From Dromaius novaehollandiae (Eukaryota > Chordata > Aves > Casuariiformes > Dromaiidae): a stretch of 64,000 nt of DNA. The translations under genes were made by a program, and so were the position numbers. The notes under the pieces were generated by a model. That model was not told where the DNA came from. It saw only the letters and a list, made by a program, of their open reading frames with translations, and made no database searches. Of the stretch, positions 50,046 to 59,024 are shown in pieces. The stretch covers positions 34,203,904 through 34,267,903 of the forward strand of contig NC_088103.1 of NCBI RefSeq assembly GCF_036370855.1, in the 5' to 3' direction. Within the stretch, counting starts at the first letter, position 1, and every line of letters starts with the position of its first letter.

Positions 50046-52696
50046 CTAGACATCAGTGTGCTGGGGGGGTTGGGGCCAGGGTGCCGGCGATCGCTCTCCC
50101 TCCAGAGGATGCCGTTGGGTCACCTGGCTCACATCCAAGGGCGGTTTCTCGTAGTACCATGTTTGCAGAAGCTCGTTCACCTGATCCTGGTCTGTGATGC
50201 CCCGGAGAAGGTCTTCCTCTCCTTCAGCCTCCTCCTCCCTGTGCAGGTTGAAGCTATGCAATTTGATCTCTTTCCGCATGCTTTCAAAGAAGTGGAGGAT
50301 GCACTGGTGAGCAAAGTGCTGGCTGTGCTCGCAGCAGGTTTCCTCAAAAATCTTCTGCTCAATGTCAATGTAGTTGCTCCAGTAACGTGTCTGCAGGAGG
50401 GCGGCCGGGCTGAAGCAAGGTCTCAGCCAACGGGCAAGGAAAGCTGCTATGATCAGGATCAACAAAATGCTCCAGCCAAGTGCCTGGGTGATAAGAAATA
50501 AACAGTTACACCAGAAACGTTCCTCTGCCACCTACATGGGCTTCAGCAGTGAGGTGAAGGCTGTCTAGACTATACACAACTCCCTTTAGTAGGAAGTAGC
50601 ACCTATTTTCAGTGCCCTCCCACCAGCCTGATCCCTGACCTGGCATGATCCTGGAATGGGAGCAGGGAATGGTGGGCCAGCATTTCGCTGCCAGCCATGT
50701 CCTGCTCCCATGTCAGTCTTGCGCAAGCTGCTTCTGGTCTCTCAGCTTTCACTGTCGTTAAAGCAGCAGGCCCTACCTCCTAGGAGAGCTGGGAGGTCTG
50801 CAGATGGAAAAGTCTTCTCATTCTGAATGGAAAGGGCCTTAGGACACCCAGATATTCCTCACAACTTAGTTTTTACTCTGGGTTTAGAAGTTACTGCTTT
50901 TTTTCTAGAAACAAAGTTCTGTTAATTAAACTATGTTTTATTTCCTTCCCTTTTCCTACCTGAGTGACTCCCCTGGAGATTATCACTGAGGGGGTCACCC
51001 TTAGGGGCACAAAGAAGCAAAGAGCAGTCTTTCTCCCTGTCTGGCCCTGGCAAAGCTCTTGCTGACTCAAGGATGAGTAGGAGCAGCTGAGACTCCCCTG
51101 AGTGTCTCCAGTGGCACCAGGGAGCCGCGGCAGGAACTCACCTGGGACCAACACCGCAGGTACCTCGACACTGCCTTTCGGGACGTGTTGTTCCTCATGA
51201 ACTCGTCATCTTTGCAGGGCACTTTGGCGAGAAGCTGCTGCACTTGCGCCGGGGTGGCATTGGCAAAGCCCGCAAACTTCTCGGGATCCACAGAGCCGCT
51301 GAAAGCACAGATAAAGCATTTCCCATCCAGGAGGGTGACTATGATCCAGACGACAGGGGCAATCATGGCTCGCTGCAGGACGGAGGAACACATGTACCTG
51401 GGGCAGAAGAGAGACCTGTGAACAGGTATGCGCTGCAAGCTTTCTCCCTGTCTGTGGGGCTGGATGGACATGGACTGCCCTGGCGCTCAACAGCCCCTCC
51501 CTGAGCTAACTGATTCACAGGACTTTCCCCAGCCTTGCTCCAGCTAATGTCTTCTCTGCTCTAGGTCTCTTTGCTGGTGCTACCAGTGCACGGTAGCACT
51601 TTGCATACTGTCTAAACCTAGTGCAGTGCATGGTCCTGTCATTTCAGCTGGAAAAGAAAACATGCTTAATCTGCTTAATCCTGCTTATATCTGAAAAAGA
51701 AAATTAATTGCTGGCAGGACTGGGCTGGTCTCTGAGAGATTGCTCTCTCAGGCCCTCAAAATAAAAAGCTCTCCCATGCACGATCCATGTACTTTGTAGG
51801 ACATGAAAGTACCGCGTGTCTTTACAGGGCTGCATTGAAGCCACATCAGACTGCTGCTGTTCCCCCCTGGCAGCGTGGTGTATTGTGAGCATCCTCCTGG
51901 GAAGCAGGGAAGGCAAGATGCCTTTCCGGGAACTGATTTCCCAGAGACAGCCTCTGGCTGCTGGAAATCCCCAAAGACTTGCAGACCCTGCCGAGCCCAA
52001 ACCTGGGCCAGGCAGGTGAGCGCTGCTCTGTGTGTCTGAGCTGACTTTGAACGGCTTCTGTCCTGTGCGTGCAGTAGGAGTTTGTATGTAATACAGTGGA
52101 TCTGAGTCTCCTCTCTTTGACCAGTGTAAAGGGGTTGTAACTCCGCCGAAGGAAGAGGAGTCACGGTGCTGCCGATAAGGAACAACAGGGACAAAAATGC
52201 CCCTCGCTGCATCTTTTCGTGCATTTAAGCGACTGGGCAAAACCTCTGTGTGTGCTACAGGGCAGTGGCGTGGCTTCCCGGCAGTGCAGCACACATACAC
52301 GCTCCCGCCCGCCTCGCCAGGGACGGGGACCAGCTGCTTGCAAGGGCCAGATCTCTAGAGATGAGTTTAGACGAAAATGAAGTGACGGAGAGCGCAAGGT
52401 GATCCCCACCTGATAACAGCTGGGTCCTTCCTCCTGCGCCCCCGTGGCCTCCTCCACTCCTCCAGCACCGCCACGGGCTGCCGGGTGAGCAGCAAGCTGC
52501 AGAGCAGGAGGGCGATGGGGGGGATGAGCAGGACCCCCAAGCCGTACGCCTCATTGTACCGCGGCAGGCAGGGACAGCTGAAGTCAAAGCAAGCGTACAT
52601 CTTCACGCTAGCCAGGGCGAGCAGCCCGCAGACGCCGTTCGTCACAGACTCTGAGTTGGACTGGAAGTACTGGAAGATCATCCGGAAACGGTCCAT
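50046..52696 (-). CDS. CALHM3: Calcium homeostasis modulator 3
   Basis: CALHM3 is the partner subunit of CALHM1 in the fast ATP-release channel of taste cells in mammals. Three coding exons: 52696-52410, 51397-51142, 50483-50046. The first intron splits an Arg codon (ATCAG|GTGGGG ... CCCCAG|G). The second is phase 0 (CCCAG|GTGAG ... CACCCAG). The product is 326 residues; human CALHM3 is 344. Identifying segments are SSVLQRAMIAPVVWIIVTLL, VDPEKFAGFANATPAQVQQL and the C-terminal PQHTDV, which matches the human C-terminus. The CPC cysteines and the LLDGKC pore motif are present. Unlike CALHM1 and 2 it has an additional intron, as in human. The gene is intact and in tandem with CALHM1. Confidence 0.96.
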
Positions 52697-52699
52697 GGT

Positions 52700-53480
52700 G
52701 TGTTTTGGGTGAGGGCTGCTGTTCCTGGGAAGCAGCCGAGCTTCGCAGCCCTTGCCGCAGCCTCAGGGTGGGCGGTGCAGCAGTTCAGCCTGGCGCAGGA
52801 GCAGAGGGAAGCAGGGCTGCGGCGGCCGCGTGCAAACCTTCCTGCGGCCACCGGCTTGGAAGCAAAGCAGCTCCTCCGCCTCCTCGAGCTTCCCACCAGC
52901 CCAGCCCCGGAGTGCGCCGTTTCTGCAGCTCCGTCTCCAGCCAGACGCCTCTCTTTCAGGACGAGGACTCAGCGCTCGGTGGCTTTTCCAGGCAAGCGGA
53001 TGGATTTGGGTGCCAGGTGCCAGTGACCGGCTGCCCCCTTTCCCAGGGGCCGCTGCATGGCCGCTGCGGGAGCTGCCTCCCCCTCCGCGAGCACAGGCTG
53101 CCGAGCGGCTGCGAGAAGCCGGGCCAGGCAAATGAGCTCATTTGCATCCCTGCTGCCTCCCGGCTCCTTCCCAGCCGAGGGCTGGCTCCTGGCTCCTGGC
53201 TCCTGGCTCCGGCGTCGCCGGTCCCCAGCTGGAGCGGGCAGGGCCAGGAGGAGCACACGCACACGGCTTTGGCATATCAGGTCACCTCTAGCTCAGATTT
53301 CCCTATAAAAGTGGGCCGAAAGACCCAGCCCTCTGGCTGGGAGAATTAGTAGCTGTGAAAGCCTGCGGTGCGGCTTCGCAGCAAATGTCGCTGTCGATAC
53401 AGAGCCTGCGTGTGCCACGACCCCCACGGCAGGCGTCTGCAACCCACCTGCGCCTGCGCCCGAGACCTTTGCACAGGGGC
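52700..53480. promoter_or_regulatory. GC-rich block upstream of CALHM3
   Basis: CpG-rich region that should contain the CALHM3 promoter (minus strand). It includes a fourfold GGCTCCT tandem (about 53185-53211) and a plus-strand TATAAAA (53304-53310) pointing away from CALHM3. The open frames here are compositional. Confidence 0.45.
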
Positions 53481-56400
53481 AGCTCATATTATCCGCACGT
53501 GATGCCTTTCATGAGGCTGGTGAATGTTAAAAGCTGCCATTTGGTGTAGCAGAGGATGTTATAGCGGGAAAATTCATGTGTGCTTGCTTCTAATACTGGG
53601 CACATATTGTGGCTCGGTGCGTGCTGCCGCGACCCGTCAGAGCTGCACGTGGCAGGCTGTGCACGGGAAGGCTCCTTCTTGCTCCCCATCAGAGACCACA
53701 GTGCAATCACAGTCACTTGCACAGAAAAAACACTTAGAAAGCTCCAAGTGAGCGAGTTTCTCTCCTGTGGGACTGCATTATAATCTCTGGTCATTGTTGT
53801 CATTTTAAATATCCCAAAAGCAATCTCACCTTTCCTCTCAAAAGCTTATTTTATGGATAAATACAGCTCATTGACACACAGGAGATCTCAGATTTTTTTC
53901 CGACGTATTCAACATCCCTGTTGAATCATTCATTCTCACCATTCCCATCATCCATTCCCATTCCCTACTTTCATTTGAAAGCATTTGCACACTTCTTCAC
54001 AACTCAGATTTCCATGTGTGTTCAGGAAAAAAAAAGTGTTTCATTTACTTGTTTTGTTAAAAAAAAGAGAGGAACCACCTCCACCAAAGTCCACTTGCTT
54101 TCAGTGCTAAGGTTTCTCAGCCCACCGCAGCAGACATACACTGCCTGCTACAGGCAGGCGCGTGCTCCTTTTACTGGCCTGACTGGTTTGCCAGGATCAT
54201 ATGGATGGGGGCGGGGGAGGGTCTGTATCGCTGCTCGCAGGCACATGTACATACATATACATGCACTGGGTATGTGACCCGCGCTGACAAAGTCGTCTCC
54301 TCCAATCTATACAGCAACACGCACAATTGCTTTAATGAAATGCAATTGCACCAGCCATGAGGTTTGTATTGTTTTTTGCTGGTGAATGGAAATGACTGTT
54401 AAAAGTGCACCCATCAGCAGTAAAAGCCCGCAGCTAATCAGCCACCCTCTCCACTTTGCTGTTACGTGGTGGTGTCAGGACGCCTCGCTGAACTCTGCAG
54501 GCCTGCCAGTTCCCAAACTGCTATAACGCCAGTTGGGTTTCTCATTTAAGTTCTTGAATTTCTATGCTGACTTGGGTTCAGAAAGTTTTGTGAGCTCTCA
54601 GTGGAGCAGTTACTCCAGACAAATCATTTGCCTTCCAGCTCTCCTGGGAAAAACATAGTAAAGGCTAAATAGTTCCTCACAACTCAGCAAAATAAGGTGT
54701 AAAAAAAGTGGGAAGTACCCTCTGTACAGTACAAGCTACAAGGGGATTTCGGTTCTCCAAAACACAGCCGCCTGGACTGGACATTTGGGATCTTTAAAGG
54801 TTGCTTTGTGGTAATTATTGCCAGCCGTCATGAGCTGAGGTCTTACTGTAACTCAGAGCTGAGCTGTGGAGCTAGTGAGTTACAGAAAGAAGAAAATGTT
54901 CCTTAATTTGTGGCAAAAGCCATAGGGAGCTCAGTGGGGTGAGAGAGGAAGGGCCCCTGAGGTATGCAAATTGTTAGACACCAGCAAATGTTCAAAATGA
55001 GCTGCAAAGATAAGCACATTTTTTTTATGCAGCTTGTTCTTCTTTAGAGTGAAAGCAAAAGGGAAAAAAACATGACTGAAATTATCCATCCCCTCTCTTC
55101 CAGCAAGGCGAACTGGTGCTGCATCGCCAGCAGCATCCTTGCCACCCAGACCTGCAGTGATGCTGCCCGTGTCTTGACAGGAAGGAGGGTGCAAGCACAT
55201 CTGCCCAGCACTGTCTGCAAGCTTTGCTTGCAGCCTGTGCCTGTAGCAAGGCTGAGGACGCCGGGGTCTGTCACACTGATTCCGTGTGTGCTGCACGCGC
55301 TGGGAACCGGCGATTTACCCTGTCCAGAGCTTGCACCCACGAGAGCAGGCCGCCGCCAGGACCGCGAGCAGCACGCGGTGGCCCACCAGCTGAAACCTCC
55401 TGGGCTATGGTATGGGGCATGCTGAGTTACCTCATTAGGAGCCTGTTTGCAGTTGTTTATAACTTTGACACATTATTTAATTATCCAGGCTGGAATTTGC
55501 TGTCCTCAACATCTGCCTCTGGCTAAATATTTTTAGGAAACTGCTACACAGATTGCTCAGCTGCTCCTGAGAACGATGTAAGGGCAAAAAAGGGACTTCT
55601 CTTCCCCTGTTAAAAATGGGGGGTTGTGTCAGCTTGTGGCTTTCCTGTCCTGGAGAAAGGTACTGAAATGAGGAATTTGCTTGCATGATCTGTGTAGAGT
55701 TCTGGTAAGACAGATTTCTCCCATTACAGCTCAAATATTTCCCCATGTCTTGTGCGAGATTTTTCTCCCGGATTATTGCCTTCCTTTCAGACAAAGCTAA
55801 ATAACTAAATACATGAATGACCAGAACCACCTCAAGGTAGACAGCAGCATGGGGAGCTTCTGCACCAGTCTTGGCAAAGTCTGTGCATCTCTTACTGTGC
55901 CACATGTCTGGCAAGAGCAGCAGCAGGAGTTTTAATCAGCTCTGGCAATTTAATTTAGGAGACAGTCAGCTCTGGAAGAGACTACAAGTGGAATAGGGGA
56001 ACTATGTTGGCACCGGGAGCCAACAAATGAAAACACGCCACTGGCAATATCCTTTTAATAACCCAAAGCTCGACCACCCAAAGCCACAGCTGGCCCTGTC
56101 TGCAGCTAGTGACCCTCCTGTTTCAGTGGGTGGCCAGAGCGGAGACCTTGGGAGGCCCCTTCCCACCAGCGTGGCCGGCAGTGACTTCTCGCCTCGCTCC
56201 CCCTTGCGATACTGCTGCTGGCCAGCAGTCACCCAGGAGAGCTCAGGAATTCACAACCAGGCTCAGCACATTTTCTGATTGCAAAGAGGGCTATTAAATT
56301 AACGCAGCTTTGAATGTCTCTTCCTTCCCAATGTCTTGGCTCATTACCAGCCCCAACGGGAATGGCAGCTCCGTATGGCGCTGGGTTAAAATGTGTGCCG

Positions 56401-57160
56401 TACAAGAGCGGGGAGCTGAGTGTGCTGCAGCGCAGGAGCCTGCCCAGGCGGGAGGGTTTCAGTCCAGAAGCAGCTGCAGGGTCTGGGCTAAGGGTTTAAA
56501 GACGAACATTGGGCCACCTGCGACTTGCATTCCTTGCCTCAGTTTCCCTCCACGATATGGGGGACGTGTGTATCCACACTTATCCGCCACGTTGGGACAC
56601 TGGGAGGATTAACTAATTCGCTTGTAAGTGCTGCGTGTCCCTGGGGTAGGGGCTGCTCTGTCTCCTCCTGGCGAGGGTGAATGTTCCTGCAAGGCTTAAA
56701 GAAAATCTGTCACCTTCTATTTAAGTGAAGGGCGTTGAAAGCGTAAATCACCTTTACTAGCAGAAATGCCTGCAGACCAGTGTCTCTTTGTTTCTCTGTA
56801 ATTCGGAGGGGACTCCTGCTCACCCCTGAAGCGCACAGGTAAACACCCTGGACAGCCTGAGCATTGATTTTATTACCATTACTCCAGACCGCTTGGGGAG
56901 CGACATCCCAGCGGTGTCTGAGGAAAATGGAGCAGGCATCTTTGCCTTCCTCTGGTGGAAGAAAACAGCTGCAAAGCTGGCAGAGGATTTTACCCCTCAG
57001 TGACTGGAAACCTTCAGCATCTTAGATACATTGCAGTGGAAATCACCTTCCATTCCCACTGCCCACGAAGGAAGACATGGGCAGTAGTTCCTCCCTTGAT
57101 ACTGTGCAGACCCCGAATGGTCACTGGCAGCAGAGACAAACTGGAGCCCTGTTAGCTCCT
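53480..57160. other. Gene-free stretch between CALHM3 and the satellite
   Basis: Mixed composition. No exon similar to NEURL1 (the expected neighbour) and no CR1 copy recognised. Confidence 0.5.
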
Positions 57161-57182
57161 TGGGGCTAACCCTAACCCTACT

Positions 57183-58090
57183 CCTAATGTCAGCCAGAGC
57201 CCGAACCAGAGCCCACCAGCCCCACTGCTGGCCCTAACAAAAAAGTCACCCTGGTGTAAGAGACTATTAGGGACATGCCAGTCATTAATGCCTCAAAAAT
57301 TGTCACAAGAGAAGTTTTTGTAAGCAGGTTCTGCATGGCCATGGCAGGCCATGAAGGAGGCATGTAAAAAAAAGAAAGAAAGAAAGAAAAAGCATGGCAC
57401 AGCGCTGCGCCTGCCCGGGAGAAGCTTCTGGAACCCGGCAGCGCAGCTGGGCAACGCCGGGGGGGGGGGGGGTAGTGCGCCAGGGGGCGCGCAGCCCCGC
57501 TTTCTGATTGGCCCTGACATGGCAACGGCGGGGGCGGAGACCGCCAGACACCCTGAGAAGGCCCTAGGGGGTTTCTGGAAGGTTCTGGGGGGGGTGCGTC
57601 AGAGCTAACTTGCATGGGAAGCAAGGCAGCGCCCTCCTGGGATGCGGCGAGAGCATATAAAAACCTCAGACTCCATGAAGCACCTGTGTGCCGCCACATG
57701 AGGATTGCCACACCTGCGATTGGCACCGTGGGATCCAAGGGTAGTGAGTATCTCTTTATTTTTCACTTCTATTCTCTGTTTCTTCTTCTAAAAATTTCCA
57801 TAGAACCCATCATGGACCATTTACGCTTTACGGGTTCAGGTTGCCTCCAAGTTAATGTTGTTTCTAAGTTCATGGTAATGGTGAAAGCAGGTAACAGATC
57901 CTTTGGTGTCATTTCACCTTAATTTAGCCCAAGAGAATCACGGAACCTGGATCTCCACAACCCTGGGCTGTAACACGTGGGAGCAGTCTTGGTGCAGCCC
58001 CCCATTTCCTTTGGCATGCCCTTTGCAGCCCCACTCCACATGGGGCTCTGCGCTTTCTCTCTCTCCTAACCCTAGCCCTAGCCCTAGCCC
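57183..58090 (+). repeat. Long satellite unit L1 (about 906 bp)
   Basis: Contains the satellite flank (CCAGAGCCC, CCCACCAGCCCCACTGCTGG), then about 0.7 kb absent from short units, then the shared core (GTGGGAGCAGTCTTGGTGCA at about 57977) and a hexamer run. The extra block begins after AAAAAGTCACCCTGGTGTAA, includes A/G-rich and G12 homopolymer tracts (the latter about 57461-57472), and carries the promoter-like layout described separately. The pair L1/L2 is clearly homologous along its whole length. Confidence 0.85.
57421..57752 (+). promoter_or_regulatory. Heat-shock-type promoter and short leader exon in unit L1
   Basis: In order on the plus strand: a perfect heat-shock element GAAGCTTCTGGAA (57421-57433); an inverted CCAAT box ATTGG (57507-57511); a GC box GGGGGCGGA (about 57529-57537); a second perfect heat-shock element TTCTGGAAGGTTC (57573-57585); a TATA box TATAAAA (57656-57662); and, about 85 nt past the TATA box, a strong 5' splice site GTGAGTA (about 57745). 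This is the architecture of an HSF-responsive polymerase II promoter with a short first exon. No protein-coding exon is seen after it. Derivation from a heat-shock or polyubiquitin gene promoter, or from an LTR, is possible but unproven. Confidence 0.6.
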
Positions 58091-59024
58091 TAAGGTCAGC
58101 TGGAGCCCGGAGCAGATCCCACCAACCCCATTGCTGGCCCTAACAAAAAAGTCGCCCTGGTGTAAGAGACTATTAGGGACGTGTCAGTCATTAATGCCTC
58201 AAAAATTGTTGCAAGACAAGTTTTTGTAAGCAAGTTCTGCATGGCCATGGCAGGCCATGAAGGAGGCATGTTAAAAAAAAAAAAAAAGAAAGAAAGAAAG
58301 CATGGCACAGCGCTGCATCCGCCAAGGAGAAGCTTCTGGACCCTGGCAGCCCAGCGCAGCTGAGCAACGCAGGACGGAGTGGGGGGGGGAGTTGCCCCTG
58401 AGAATGCACCGTCCTGCTTTCTGATTGGCCCTGACATGGCAACGGCAGGGGCAGAGACCACCAGAGACCTGGAGAAGCCCCTAGATAGTTTCTGGAAGGT
58501 TCCAGGAGGAGGGAGCGGGGGCTGCTCGTGGGAGATAATTTGCATGAAAAGCGAGGCAGCACCCTCCCAGGGGTGGGGCAGGAGCCTATAAAAATGGCAG
58601 AAGCTGTAAAGCACGTGTGTGCTCACCAACGGGGGGACAGTGACATGTGTGACTGGCACTGTGGGACCAAGAGTGGTGAGTACCTCTTTTTCTATCTTTG
58701 ACTACTTTTCTCTGTTTCTTCTAAAAATTTCTGCATAAACCATTGCCGACCACTTATGCTTTATGGGTTCAGGCTCCCTCCAAGCTAATGCTGTTTATAA
58801 ATTCATGGTAATGATCAAAGCAGGTAACAAATCTGTTGGTGTCATTTGACCTTACTATAGCCTAAGAAAAAATGGAAGCTCGATCTCCACGACCCTGGGT
58901 TGTAAAAACCTGTGAGCGGTCTTGGTGCAGCCCCCCATTTCCTTTGGCATGCCCTTTGCAGCCCCACTCCGCTTGGGGCTCTACGCTTTCTCTCTCTCCT
59001 AACCCTAACCCTAGCCCTAGCCCT
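58091..59024 (+). repeat. Long satellite unit L2 (about 933 bp)
   Basis: Second copy of the long unit, diverged from L1 by many substitutions and small indels. It retains the same order of blocks: flank, AAAAAAGTCGCCCTGGTGTA, poly-A/GAAA tract, GC-rich promoter-like segment, leader, AT-rich tail, then the short-unit core and hexamers. Confidence 0.85.
58329..58686 (+). promoter_or_regulatory. Heat-shock-type promoter in unit L2
   Basis: Same order as L1: a first heat-shock element with a one-base mismatch in its third module (GAAGCTTCTGGAC, 58329-58341); ATTGG (58424-58428); a second, perfect heat-shock element TTCTGGAAGGTTC (58490-58502); an exact octamer ATTTGCAT (58538-58545; only a variant in L1); TATAAAA (58587-58593); and GTGAGTA near 58675. 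Conservation of the key motifs between two otherwise diverged copies suggests the layout is not accidental. Confidence 0.6.

Noticed and set aside
52705-53349. Plus-strand open frame of about 214 codons opposite the CALHM3 first exon
   Set aside because: GC-rich antisense and upstream DNA with multiple overlapping frames; no domain.
57804-57922. Short coding exon starting at the ATG after TTTCCATAG in unit L1
   Set aside because: The implied intron would be only about 55 nt, and the second copy (L2) lacks both the acceptor and the ATG.
57183-58090. Long satellite unit as a solo LTR of an endogenous retrovirus
   Set aside because: Promoter-like layout is compatible with an LTR, but I see no convincing TG...CA ends, target duplication or internal retroviral parts, and heat-shock elements are not typical. 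Left open, not called.
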